Translations under genes and position numbers: made by a program
In this document: piece by piece, positions 34,071 to 42,739 of the stretch
Layout: each line of letters starts with the position of its first letter
How positions within the stretch are numbered: position 1 is the stretch's first letter
Notes under the pieces: model-generated
The model's input: only the letters and a program-made list of their open reading frames with translations
Databases searched by the model: none
Told to the model about the DNA's origin: nothing
Source of the DNA: Polynucleobacter sp. AM-25C3
GTDB taxonomy: Bacteria > Pseudomonadota > Gammaproteobacteria > Burkholderiales > Burkholderiaceae
Direction of reading: 5' to 3'
DNA: 64,000 bases
Assembly (NCBI RefSeq): GCF_018882335.1
Contig: NZ_JACVOS010000007.1
Location: 78,906-142,905, forward strand

Positions 34071-34763
34071 CTATCTAGATTGCTCAATAGTTTGCCCATC
34101 TCTAATAGCGTAAATTCGCTTAAATAGAGGGATAATTTTTTCATCATGGGTAACCACAATAATTGCAGTCTGATATTGGCTGGCCATTTGATTTAAGATC
34201 CCCATCACTCCTAAGGCTCTTTCGCTATCTAAAGGAGCTGTCGGTTCGTCGGCTAAAATCACTGGGGGTCTATTTGCCAAAGCCCTTGCAATGGAAACTC
34301 GTTGTTGCTCACCCCCAGATAATTCTGATGGGTTAGCATTCGCCCGATGCGCAACATCTAAAGCTTCTAGTAACTCCTTAGCCCTCGCTCTAGCAATATT
34401 GTTTGGCACCCCCGCAAGCATAGGTAAAAGCGCCACGTTATCCGTCACGTTCAGAAAGGGAATTAAGTAAGGCGCTTGAAAAATAAAGCCAATTTTGTCT
34501 CTTCTCAGAGCCCTTAAGTCCTTAATCTTCCAACCATTCTCGTAGATCACTTCACCACCCAAAGTCATGCGACCTGCTGTGGGCTCAATGACTGCTCCTA
34601 GACATTTCAGTAGCGTACTTTTTCCAGACCCAGATGGGCCTATAAGCCCAACCACTTCACCAGGAGCAATTTGCATGTTGACATTTTTTAGGGCATCTAC
34701 AGCAGCATCACCATGTCCGTAAGTTTTTCGAAGTCCCTCTAATTGAATACTGTATGTACTCAT
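34071..34763 (-). CDS. ABC exporter ATPase (DevA/MacB-LolD-like)
   Basis: This 230-residue ATPase of the MacB/LolD/DevA group has Walker A GPSGSGKST (near residue 42), the Q-loop in FIFQAPYLIPF, signature LSGGEQQRVSIARAL (near 143), Walker B VILADEPTAPLD, and the switch His in VVTHDEKI. It is the last gene of a three-gene operon (membrane-fusion protein, permease, ATPase) and follows the permease by one base. The arrangement matches DevBCA-type exporters, which need an outer-membrane factor encoded elsewhere. The substrate is unknown. Confidence 0.9.
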   Translation of the reverse strand: MSTYSIQLEGLRKTYGHGDAAVDALKNVNMQIAPGEVVGLIGPSGSGKSTLLKCLGAVIEPTAGRMTLGGEVIYENGWKIKDLRALRRDKIGFIFQAPYLIPFLNVTDNVALLPMLAGVPNNIARARAKELLEALDVAHRANANPSELSGGEQQRVSIARALANRPPVILADEPTAPLDSERALGVMGILNQMASQYQTAIIVVTHDEKIIPLFKRIYAIRDGQTIEQSR

Positions 34764-34764
34764 A

Positions 34765-35955
34765 TCAGCCCCCTATCGCTTGGGCAGGATCTACTAGCAA
34801 TGCAGTCCTGATCGCCAAGGTACTAGCTAAAGCGCATATGACCATCACTAAAATGAATCCGATGACTGCATCTATCGGCTCCAATAAAACATATTTTGGA
34901 AACAGCGGCGCCCAAAAAGTAGCTGAAGTTTTTCCCACAATAAACCCGATTAAACCCAATCCAAGGGCTTGTTGCAAGATCATGCTAGCAATAGTGCTAT
35001 TTTGAGTGCCAATCAATTTCAACACGGCAATCTCCCTAATCTTTCCTAGGGTCATGGTGTAGATAATGAAAGCCACAATGGCAGCGCTTACTACCGCCAA
35101 GATCACTAGAAACATACCAATCTGTTTTGCGGAATTTGCGATCAACTTAGCAACAAGGATTTCTTCCATCTGCGCCCTTGTATACACCTCAAGATGTTTC
35201 CAGCGACGGATTGGTTTAGCCACCTCCTCCGGAGTTCTTCCCCCTTGGATTTGAACAAGGATGGCATTCACGCTGTGATTGGTAGATTGCGATGCTGTAA
35301 TGGCATCCAATAAGCCAGGAATGGGGCGATTCAAACTCGGATTAGCTATATTTCTGGCGCGATCATTCAGAATCGCATCGTTGTCCTTTAGAAATTGCGC
35401 CTCTTGTGCGTCTTTAATTGGAATGAATACCATTGGATCGCCACCCGATGAGACCATACGGCGAGTTAAACCCACTACCCGATACTGATGGCGCTTAATT
35501 TGAATGAGGTCGTTTAGCTCAAACCCCGTTTTAACATCCGCCAATGCTTCATAGTGTGACTGAACAATATGTCGACCGGAAATCAAATAAGCCGGCTCAC
35601 CAAGCTGCCCACTTTCTACCCCAACCACCATGACTCTAGTATCACTCTGCCCTTTACGAACCTGCATTGTGAGATAGGTGATGTTAGCTGCGCGTGCAAC
35701 GCCCGGCATCCCCAACACGCCTCTTACATAGTCATCTCGAATGCTGGATGCTTCAGCATAAGGGCCTTGGGTATCTTTTTGTACCACCCAAAGATCTGCA
35801 CCGCTATTGTTTAGTAGGGCCATGGCATCATCCACCATGCCTCGATATACCCCTGCCATTGTTAGAGTGACACCGATTAGCAGTCCGAGGCCCAATCCCG
35901 TTAGAGCAAACTTACCCCAAGAATGCGCAATGTCACGACCCGCTAGGCTAATCAC
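34765..35955 (-). CDS. ABC exporter permease (DevC/FtsX family)
   Basis: This 396-residue permease of the FtsX/MacB group has one membrane segment near the N-terminus (KFALTGLGLGLLIGVTLTMAGVY) and three more at about residues 275-390. A large periplasmic (MacB-PCD-like) domain with DLWVVQKDTQGPYAEASSIR near 55 lies between them. The topology fits DevC-type exporters. It overlaps the membrane-fusion gene by four bases and is followed directly by the ATPase gene, so the three are translated as a unit. Confidence 0.88.
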   Translation of the reverse strand: MISLAGRDIAHSWGKFALTGLGLGLLIGVTLTMAGVYRGMVDDAMALLNNSGADLWVVQKDTQGPYAEASSIRDDYVRGVLGMPGVARAANITYLTMQVRKGQSDTRVMVVGVESGQLGEPAYLISGRHIVQSHYEALADVKTGFELNDLIQIKRHQYRVVGLTRRMVSSGGDPMVFIPIKDAQEAQFLKDNDAILNDRARNIANPSLNRPIPGLLDAITASQSTNHSVNAILVQIQGGRTPEEVAKPIRRWKHLEVYTRAQMEEILVAKLIANSAKQIGMFLVILAVVSAAIVAFIIYTMTLGKIREIAVLKLIGTQNSTIASMILQQALGLGLIGFIVGKTSATFWAPLFPKYVLLEPIDAVIGFILVMVICALASTLAIRTALLVDPAQAIGG

Positions 35956-37109
35956 GGCGTTTTCTTCAATAAAGAATCAACTACCTTAATACGCTGCCCT
36001 TCTTTAATTTCAGCATCGCTATAGAGAACAACTTCATCACCACTCTTAAGTCCACTCAGAATAACCACTTGACCATTTAAGCCGTTTTGTCCAACTTGTA
36101 CTCGAGCAAAGTAGGGCTTGCCATCTTTGAGCACCCATACCCCAGTTTCATCACCCCTCTTTTTAATGCTTGCATTGGGCAAGCTAAGGCCATATTCACT
36201 GGGGGCTAATTGCAATGTCACTTCTGCCATCTCCCCAACTGAAACAGTCTTGGGCATATCTATCATTTCAATTTGGGCAATGCGTTCTTCCGCAACACTA
36301 TCACTGAGCATCTCAACGCGAACTACCTTGCCCGAGATTGGGTGATGTGGATTAGAGCGCAATATCACATTTGCATCTAAGCCAACGGCTAATCCCATTG
36401 ACTTACCTTGGTCAAAACGCGTCTTAATCCATAGGCTCGTTGGGTCGATTAATTTTAAAACCGCCTGACCAGCAATAACAGTTGAGCCTGGCTCGGCATC
36501 TCTAGATGTAATGATCCCATCTACTGGAGCCCTTAATTTAATATTAAGCTCTTGTTGTTTAAGCCCAGCCAAATCAGCAGTTGTTTTTTGAACAATCGCT
36601 TTTGCTGAATTGAGTTCCTGTGACTTGCCTTCAACAACAATTGGGCTAATAAAATTTTTCTTTCCCAACTCCACATATCGCTTGTACGTTTCAGAAGCCA
36701 GCAGTAAGCGTGCCTTTGCATCAGTCACTTGTGCCTGAGCAGCAATCATTCTCTGATTCAGATCAATAGAATCCATCTCGGCAAGTAGTTGACCCTCTTT
36801 AACCAAATTGCCTACATCTACATATACGTTTGAAACGCGTCCAGCAACTACTGGTCCCATCAAATATGACCGCCTCGCTTCAATTGTTCCCACTCCAAAT
36901 AGTGTGGGTGCAAGCGATTGATCGCTAACTTTAATAGTCGTCACTTTTGTGGACGCTAAAGGCCCAGAATTTAGAACAACAAATCCAAATACGACTAATA
37001 AAAATGTAAGCGTGAGACCCATCAGTAATTGACGGCGGGTAATGTTCAATTCACGCATTCGGAGTAGAAGCGAACTTAAGAGTTCTTTTAATTTAATTGT
37101 GGTATTCAT
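35952..37109 (-). CDS. HlyD/RND-type periplasmic adaptor (membrane-fusion protein)
   Basis: This 385-residue adaptor has a cytoplasmic basic start, one membrane anchor at about residues 28-47, and a biotinyl-lipoyl-like segment GRVSNVYVDVGNLVKEGQLLAEMD. A coiled-coil hairpin follows (roughly 110-190), then a beta-barrel region with LRAPVDGIITSRDAEPGSTVIAGQ. It would bridge the DevC-like permease to an outer-membrane channel. It is the first gene of the operon; its promoter should lie in the AT-rich gap upstream, which holds a strong palindrome at 37280-37321. Confidence 0.9.
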   Translation of the reverse strand: MNTTIKLKELLSSLLLRMRELNITRRQLLMGLTLTFLLVVFGFVVLNSGPLASTKVTTIKVSDQSLAPTLFGVGTIEARRSYLMGPVVAGRVSNVYVDVGNLVKEGQLLAEMDSIDLNQRMIAAQAQVTDAKARLLLASETYKRYVELGKKNFISPIVVEGKSQELNSAKAIVQKTTADLAGLKQQELNIKLRAPVDGIITSRDAEPGSTVIAGQAVLKLIDPTSLWIKTRFDQGKSMGLAVGLDANVILRSNPHHPISGKVVRVEMLSDSVAEERIAQIEMIDMPKTVSVGEMAEVTLQLAPSEYGLSLPNASIKKRGDETGVWVLKDGKPYFARVQVGQNGLNGQVVILSGLKSGDEVVLYSDAEIKEGQRIKVVDSLLKKTP

Positions 37110-37617
37110 ATTTGAATCTAGGTTTATATTTTGCGAACCATCAATAAACTTAAGTGAACGAGATGTGTCCCTTAATGATGCTCCTTTTGGTTGTCAAATA
37201 GCGATTTAATTACCCATCTCACAGGAGATCAACTCAATCAAAGTTAACTCTCGCTTTTTGTCTACTTTGCTTTTTCTTGGATCATTATTCATTATATTTT
37301 AAGATATAATGAATAATGATCTTCAGGCAGCAAAAAAATTAAATAAACTAAAAATGCATTATTTGTACCCGAAGATAAATCCAAAAAACACAACATTGAT
37401 AATAAGAATTCAATGGCCAATATGTGATCGCTTAATCTAGCAATAGCTGTCCTTCTATTGTAGATTTGGGTATTTGCGAAGTCTTTTGAAGCTTAAACCT
37501 TAGTCAAAGCAACGCCTAGATAAATAACCCAACTAAATTTAAAGGTTCTCGTAGTTTAATTTCAGATTGGAGATTTTGCATTTTCAAGTGTATCGATTAA
37601 TGCCTCCAAAAAAGAAA
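37110..37617. other. AT-rich gap upstream of the exporter operon
   Basis: About 500 bp with no credible coding region. It must contain the promoter of the minus-strand exporter operon and the 3' untranslated region of the small minus-strand gene at 37618. The only strong structure is the perfect inverted repeat listed separately. Base composition is markedly more AT-rich than the core genes to the left. Confidence 0.5.
37280..37321. repeat. Perfect 18-bp inverted repeat, 6-base spacer
   Basis: Arms GATCATTATTCATTATAT and ATATAATGAATAATGATC are exact reverse complements around TTTAAG. It lies about 170 bp upstream of the HlyD-like gene and about 300 bp downstream of the small gene at 37618. 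It lacks a T-run and is too AT-rich for a classic terminator. An operator, a protein-bound palindrome or a mobile-element remnant are possible. Confidence 0.7.
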
Positions 37618-37833
37618 TTAATCCTCAAAAATATTAGGAATTCCATTTAATAAAATTTTTTTTGAACTTGATACTGACTCATCCAGATCAGACTCTATAA
37701 TTTTCCTAAAATTAGTGCAATTATCTCTATGCACACACTCAGACAGAGTTTGATGCTTTTTACGATCGTTATATGCCGTGCAATGATCGCGAGTCCAGCT
37801 TCCGTCCAACGGGCAAGAATCTTTCTTTCCCAT
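37618..37833 (-). CDS. Small Cys-rich hypothetical protein
   Basis: This is a possible 71-residue protein starting MGKKDSCPLDGSW at an ATG (37833) with a G-rich GGGGGTG upstream that could act as ribosome binding site. A GTG 12 bases earlier is an alternative start. Four cysteines lie in the first half (DSCPLDG, RDHCTAY, SECVHRD, DNCTNF) with a nearby His, compatible with a small metal-binding fold; the second half is acidic. I do not recognise the family. It lies 95 bp downstream of the HPP-family gene on the same strand. It could also be a chance open frame. Confidence 0.4.
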   Translation of the reverse strand: MGKKDSCPLDGSWTRDHCTAYNDRKKHQTLSECVHRDNCTNFRKIIESDLDESVSSSKKILLNGIPNIFED

Positions 37834-37928
37834 ACACACCCCCACTTAGTCAAAAATACTGCATTGAGGTAATTTAAAGCGCATCCCAAGACTAGGACTT
37901 AATCTAAATTACATATGTTGCGTTGCTT

Positions 37929-38477
37929 TTAACCCTGTTTGCTAAGTTCCTTAATCGGGTAGGGTTTCTTGGTTAATTTTCCGTACAGATATGCAGCGGC
38001 AACCAGGACTAACGAGTCCGCAAAAATAGGATAGATCGCAAAGTAATAGCTACTAATATTTCCAGCGGCGATAAACATTGCCAGTAATAAAGCTGTTGGG
38101 CTAAAGCACTTTAAACTATACATAGCTAAAGCTGAAGCGACAACCGCTGCTGGCATTCCCACAAATGGCGAAGGGAAGATAGAGACGCTGGCTGCAGCCA
38201 ATAATGCAGAAACCACGTTGCCTTCGATAATTGCCTTAGGATGAAACATCGGGCTAGATGGCATTAGAAAAATCATCAGCGCCATCACCAAAAAAGCAGC
38301 ATTGATAGGCACCGCTTGCTCAGTTGTGCCAACTAGCTCATTAAACATGATGACAGCAATAATCAGTACATCTACCCCAAAGCAAATCCTAAGGATTTCT
38401 AGCCAAGAAAATCCATAAGGATCGGGCGGAATATACTTTTTAAGTCTAGATAGATAGTTTTCCCAACGATTACTCAT
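37929..38477 (-). CDS. HPP-family integral membrane protein, possible nitrite transporter
   Basis: This 182-residue membrane protein has about five hydrophobic segments. The pattern SSPMFHPKAIIEGNVVSALL matches the HPP family (PF04982) block usually written SPxAQPRxxIGGHxxSA. The following AMYSLKCFSPTALLLA sits where the name-giving HPPAGA motif belongs, and the C-terminus LTKKPYP resembles the family ending. The HPP tripeptide itself is replaced. Plant and cyanobacterial HPP proteins have been linked to nitrite transport; a role here in moving nitrite is inferred from that and from its place downstream of narGHJI. It follows the nitroreductase gene after a gap of about 70 bp. Confidence 0.6.
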   Translation of the reverse strand: MSNRWENYLSRLKKYIPPDPYGFSWLEILRICFGVDVLIIAVIMFNELVGTTEQAVPINAAFLVMALMIFLMPSSPMFHPKAIIEGNVVSALLAAASVSIFPSPFVGMPAAVVASALAMYSLKCFSPTALLLAMFIAAGNISSYYFAIYPIFADSLVLVAAAYLYGKLTKKPYPIKELSKQG

Positions 38478-38545
38478 ATCTTATAGAATTTAGCAGAAAT
38501 CAATATTCAATCCATGTTTCTTTAGGCTATTAATTAATTAGGCGC

Positions 38546-39136
38546 TTAGAATTCCAATGTAGACACAAATTCAGAAGGGATCATACGTGGCTTTGGAGGG
38601 GTGGATCTATCTGGCGTACCTATATTAATAAAACATAATGGATCCTCGTAATCTTGAAGGCCAAATAGCTCCCTTACCGGCTTCATATACATTGATTTAC
38701 CACTTGTTGGGCTTGCACCAAACCCCATAGCATGGGAAATTAAAAAGATGTTCTGTATGGCACATCCAGCGGAAATGATTCGTTCGCTAGGTGGAACTTC
38801 TGAATCCGTACCTCTAGCATTCACAATTGCTAGCATTACCAAAGGTGCTCTATGGGCTTTCACCATGGCGTCCTGAACTTGTTGCTCAGTTGCACCCGGG
38901 TCCCGCTCAAGCAATGATTTTGCAAAGGCGTCCGCTAATAATCCCCTGCACTCAAGAGGGCAGATAACAAAACGCCACGGACGAGTCAAATTATGATCAG
39001 GCGCCGTCGCAGCCATCGAAAAAATACTTTCCAATTGCTCTGGGGTAGGCCCAGGCTGAAATAGCCTTTTAGGCAAAAATGATTGTCTTGAGCTAATTAA
39101 TGCTGCCGCCATTTCTGCAGTCTGGTTATTCGACAT
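38546..39136 (-). CDS. Nitroreductase-family flavoprotein
   Basis: This 196-residue FMN-dependent nitroreductase-like protein has the N-terminal LISSRQSFLPKRLFQPGPTPEQLESIF, then AATAPDHNLTRPWRFVI (FMN/phosphate contact region), and the C-terminal GFGASPTSGKSMY. It resembles the YdjA/TdsD-type subgroup. The start at 39136 (MSNNQTAEMA) is chosen because a GGAG site lies 8 bases upstream. It overlaps the end of the carbonic anhydrase gene by 11 bp, so coupling is likely. The substrate is unknown; the position in the nar operon suggests handling of a nitro compound or a redox role in nitrate metabolism. Confidence 0.8.
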   Translation of the reverse strand: MSNNQTAEMAAALISSRQSFLPKRLFQPGPTPEQLESIFSMAATAPDHNLTRPWRFVICPLECRGLLADAFAKSLLERDPGATEQQVQDAMVKAHRAPLVMLAIVNARGTDSEVPPSERIISAGCAIQNIFLISHAMGFGASPTSGKSMYMKPVRELFGLQDYEDPLCFINIGTPDRSTPPKPRMIPSEFVSTLEF

Positions 39137-39806
39137 GTTTTGGATCTCCATCAAAATGATCATCAGCGTAAGGCCCGGTTCCGCAGCTATCTGCATGGTG
39201 CGCCGGGATAAACTTTCCTTCAGTTACATCAAATACCTGCACTTCACCCTCTTCAATTACGTAATACCAACCGTGAAGGGTTAACTCCTTGTTTTCAACT
39301 TGTGAGCGAACCATTGGGTATTCCATTAAACGTTCTAGCTGCAAGATGACTGAGCGTTGCTCCACCCTTCGGAGTGCCTCAGGGGTTTGGCAGACCGGCA
39401 AAAGTGCCTCATCAATTAATTCAAGCCAAGCACTTAAATTAATCGCCTCTTCTGGCACCCCTTCATAAGCTGACCTGACTGCCCCACAATGACTATGTCC
39501 ACATACAACAATTCGACTAACATTAAGTTGCATTACTGCAAATTCAATTCCTGCAGCCGTCCCATGAATACCATAGGAACCATCGTAAGGTGGAACAATG
39601 GCGCCTACATTGCGCAAAATAAACAAGTCTCCAGGCCCCGTTCCGGTAAGTAAATATGGAACAATTCTGGAATCAGAACAACCTAAAAATAAGGTTTTAG
39701 GTGTCTGCCCATTTTGAATAAGGCTTGTAAATTCTTGGCGATGCGCCGGGAAATATTCTGTCCGAAATTTGCGCAGTCGATCTAATAACTCATCTGGCAT
39801 CGTCAA
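39126..39806 (-). CDS. Beta-class carbonic anhydrase
   Basis: This 226-residue beta-carbonic anhydrase interconverts CO2 and bicarbonate. The zinc ligands and the Asp/Arg dyad are visible: C43, D45 and R47 in GCSDSRIVP, and H104 and C107 in VCGHSHCGAV. The adjoining loop GDLFILRNVGAIVPPYD is also typical. It sits 13 bp downstream of narI, placing it in the nitrate-reductase operon. Bicarbonate or pH supply during denitrifying growth is one possible role, which is inference. Confidence 0.92.
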   Translation of the reverse strand: MTMPDELLDRLRKFRTEYFPAHRQEFTSLIQNGQTPKTLFLGCSDSRIVPYLLTGTGPGDLFILRNVGAIVPPYDGSYGIHGTAAGIEFAVMQLNVSRIVVCGHSHCGAVRSAYEGVPEEAINLSAWLELIDEALLPVCQTPEALRRVEQRSVILQLERLMEYPMVRSQVENKELTLHGWYYVIEEGEVQVFDVTEGKFIPAHHADSCGTGPYADDHFDGDPKHVE

Positions 39807-39819
39807 TTGCTCTCATCGT

Positions 39820-40521
39820 TTACTTACGACCCATACCGAATTTTCTACTACGTACAATTTGATATGGTCTTACCAGATAGGTGATGGATGCAAACCCACT
39901 CCAAATATGAACAAGTCGGGTAAATGGAAAGATTAAGAAAATTGTCATTCCTAAGAACATGTGCAATTTAAATACCCAATCTACCCCACTTAATAACTCA
40001 ACAGCTCCACCACGTAAGGTGACTATATGTTGAGCCCAGCCTGCCAGCTTCATCATGACCGAACCATCTAAATGTTGGCCAGATAGAGGAATGGTTGCTA
40101 AACCGAGCAATAACTGCAACCAGAGCACTACAACAATCAAAATATCACTTGGCTTTGAAGTAATACGGATTCGATCGTCGGTCAAACGTCTATGTAAAAG
40201 AATGGTTAATCCAATAAATCCAAATACGCCAGCGATGCCACCACTTGCCATTGCCATAACCTGCTTTTGACCGGCCGTAATAAATGGCTCATACAAGAAA
40301 TGTGGTGTCAGCATGCCAAAGAAGTGGCCAAAGAATAAAAAGAGCACGCCAATATGAAAGAAGATGCTGCCTATGCGCAATTGTTTCTTACGTAATAATT
40401 GGCTTGAGTCGCTTTTCCAGGTGTACTGATCCCTATCAAACCGAATAAGACTTCCTACAAAAAATACCGCAAGGCAAATATAAGGATAAATTCCAAAAAT
40501 AAATGTATCTAGATAGCTCAT
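39820..40521 (-). CDS. narI: Respiratory nitrate reductase gamma subunit (cytochrome b)
   Basis: This 233-residue five-helix diheme cytochrome b oxidises quinol at the periplasmic side and anchors NarGH. The four heme ligands H56, H66, H187 and H205 fall at exactly the positions known from E. coli NarI (GSIFFHIGVL, FGHFFGM, FKLHMFLG, RLVHIWSG). It overlaps narJ by four bases. With narG, narH and narJ intact, a functional NarGHI complex is predicted. Confidence 0.96.
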   Translation of the reverse strand: MSYLDTFIFGIYPYICLAVFFVGSLIRFDRDQYTWKSDSSQLLRKKQLRIGSIFFHIGVLFLFFGHFFGMLTPHFLYEPFITAGQKQVMAMASGGIAGVFGFIGLTILLHRRLTDDRIRITSKPSDILIVVVLWLQLLLGLATIPLSGQHLDGSVMMKLAGWAQHIVTLRGGAVELLSGVDWVFKLHMFLGMTIFLIFPFTRLVHIWSGFASITYLVRPYQIVRSRKFGMGRK

Positions 40522-41198
40522 GGCTGAACTCCTTTGAACTCTTTCGCACGTTTGACAAATTGAAGCGGTTGCTCTTCACCGGGTTTGGATTGGCCACGGG
40601 TTGAGCATCCGCCAAATGCTGGAGGCTCTGCCCACTCTTCATCCATAGACTCTTCCTCAATCTTCAATTCAACAATTTTGAATTTTTCACCGGAGAACTC
40701 TATAGCTGCAGCTATCAACCATGCGTAACGGTTGTTACGAGCAACTAAAGTGGAGTAGACGGCATTCAAGATATGGGCCATTTCCCCAATAAATTGCCTG
40801 GACTGATCTAAGGGTAGTGTTGAGGCAAACTCGAGAATTACCGACAAGTGATCGGGAAGCTCATTAGCGCTTAACTCTAAACCACCATCTTTATAAGTTT
40901 GAAGTAAGTCAACCATAGCTTGACCGCGCTCACGAGAGTCTCCATGAACATGCTCAAACAAGTGCAGGGATGTCGCCCTACCTCGATCAAAGCACTCTAC
41001 ATATTCTTCCTGCAGGTCATACAAATCTGCAGATTCCAGGTGGTTAACAAAATCAACTAGACCGGCATAAACCTTTTTAGTGAGCTTTGGCATTGCCAAT
41101 AGCGCACTAGTCACTTCGGCTGAATGCTGAATAATCTCTGCATCTGGATACTGAAGAAATCTAGAAAGCGCTCGTAATGGTAGTGAATGTTTCATCAT
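40518..41198 (-). CDS. narJ: Nitrate reductase assembly chaperone NarJ
   Basis: This 226-residue TorD-like chaperone is needed for molybdenum-cofactor insertion and membrane attachment of NarGH. The N-terminal LRALSRFLQYPDAEIIQ and the LQEEYVECFDRGRATSLHLFEHVHGDSRERGQAM block (near residues 59-93) are family hallmarks. The C-terminal tail is acidic and loosely structured, as usual. It lies 5 bp after narH and overlaps narI. Confidence 0.95.
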   Translation of the reverse strand: MMKHSLPLRALSRFLQYPDAEIIQHSAEVTSALLAMPKLTKKVYAGLVDFVNHLESADLYDLQEEYVECFDRGRATSLHLFEHVHGDSRERGQAMVDLLQTYKDGGLELSANELPDHLSVILEFASTLPLDQSRQFIGEMAHILNAVYSTLVARNNRYAWLIAAAIEFSGEKFKIVELKIEEESMDEEWAEPPAFGGCSTRGQSKPGEEQPLQFVKRAKEFKGVQP

Positions 41199-41203
41199 TT
41201 CTC

Positions 41204-42727
41204 CTAAACAGCCGGCTTAATTGGAATGGTGCGACGCTTAGTACCGCCGAAGAGACTTGCTTCAGAGTCGCCATCAGAGCATCCGTTTCCAAAAGTAAAG
41301 CCGCAACTTCCCTTCATATCGAATGTATTTTCTGCATACTCACGATGCGATGTTGGAATGACAAAACGATCTTCATAGTTAGCAATCGCCATGGTCTGAT
41401 ACATATCTTCCACCTGATCTTCGGAGATGCCAGCCTGTTTCAATGCCTCTAGATTGCGTGTGCCATCCACATGCTTATCTCGCTGCCATGCCCTCATTGC
41501 CAACATTTTTTCTAAGGCGGATATCACCGGAGCCTCATCTCCAGCAGTTAACATATTGGCTAAATATTGCACCGGAATACGTAACTGCTTCACATCTGGA
41601 ATATGGCCATTTACTCCGACATAACCAGCCTCCACTGCCCCAGTAACCGGGGAAAGTGGTGGAACATACCAAACCATTGGAAGCGTTCTATATTCTGGAT
41701 GAAGTGGTAATGCAATTTTCCAATCCATCGCCATTTTGTATACAGGGCTCTTTTTGGCAGACTCCACCCAAGATGGAGGCACGCCGTCAGCTAAAGCTTG
41801 TTTCTGTACTTCTGGATCATTTGGATCCAAAAATACCTTCAACTGTGCTTTATATAAATCTTTTTCGCTCTCAACGCTGGCAGCGCTTTCAATTTGGTCG
41901 GCATCGTAAAGCATGACACCTAAATAACGGATACGGCCAACACAGGTTTCCGAACAGACTGTTGGTTGACCCGCCTCAATACGTGGATAGCAGAAAATGC
42001 ATTTCTCTGCTTTACCGCTTTTCCAGTTGTAATAAATCTTTTTGTACGGACATGCAGAGACGCACATACGCCATCCACGGCATTTATCCTGGTCAATTAA
42101 AACAATCCCATCCTCTTCACGCTTGTAAATAGAACCTGATGGACAAGATGCAACGCAAGCAGGGTTCAAACAATGCTCACACAGACGTGGCATATACATC
42201 ATGAATGTATTTTCGAACTGTCCCCATACGTCTTTTTGCATTTGATCAAAGTTGGAGTCTTTACTACGTTTTGCGAACTCACCACCAAGAATTTCTTCCC
42301 AGTTTGGGCCCCACTCTATCTTCTCCATGCGCTTGCCAGTGATTAAGCTTCTTGGGCGAGCAGTCGGAGTGGCCTTAGATTCGGGAGCGCTTTGTAAATG
42401 CTCATAGTCAAATGTAAATGGTTCGTAGTAATCGTCTATTTCTGGCAAATTAGGGTTGCCAAATAAGTTCATCCAAATCTTGGACCTACCACCTTGTTTA
42501 GGCTCAATCTTGCCATTGCTTTTACGCTTCCAGCCACCCTTCCACTTCTCTTGATCTTCCCAATTTTTTGGGTAACCGATTCCTGGTTTTGTTTCAACGT
42601 TATTAAACCAGGCGTACTCCATCCCTGGACGATTCGTCCAAACCTGCTTGCAAGTAACGGAGCATGTGTGACAGCCGATACATTTATCCAGATTTAAGAC
42701 CATGCCAATTTGTGCGCGAATTTTCAT
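41204..42727 (-). CDS. narH: Respiratory nitrate reductase beta subunit (iron-sulfur)
   Basis: This 507-residue electron-transfer subunit has four cysteine clusters: C16/C19/C22/C26 (CIGCHTCSVTC), CEHCLNPACVASCP near residue 184, CRGWRMCVSACP near 217 (with the Trp that marks the [3Fe-4S] cluster), and CIFCYPRIEAGQPTVCSETC near 243. This gives three [4Fe-4S] and one [3Fe-4S] centre linking NarI hemes to NarG. It lies between narG (12-bp gap) and narJ. Confidence 0.97.
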   Translation of the reverse strand: MKIRAQIGMVLNLDKCIGCHTCSVTCKQVWTNRPGMEYAWFNNVETKPGIGYPKNWEDQEKWKGGWKRKSNGKIEPKQGGRSKIWMNLFGNPNLPEIDDYYEPFTFDYEHLQSAPESKATPTARPRSLITGKRMEKIEWGPNWEEILGGEFAKRSKDSNFDQMQKDVWGQFENTFMMYMPRLCEHCLNPACVASCPSGSIYKREEDGIVLIDQDKCRGWRMCVSACPYKKIYYNWKSGKAEKCIFCYPRIEAGQPTVCSETCVGRIRYLGVMLYDADQIESAASVESEKDLYKAQLKVFLDPNDPEVQKQALADGVPPSWVESAKKSPVYKMAMDWKIALPLHPEYRTLPMVWYVPPLSPVTGAVEAGYVGVNGHIPDVKQLRIPVQYLANMLTAGDEAPVISALEKMLAMRAWQRDKHVDGTRNLEALKQAGISEDQVEDMYQTMAIANYEDRFVIPTSHREYAENTFDMKGSCGFTFGNGCSDGDSEASLFGGTKRRTIPIKPAV

Positions 42728-42739
42728 CTATTTTCTCCG

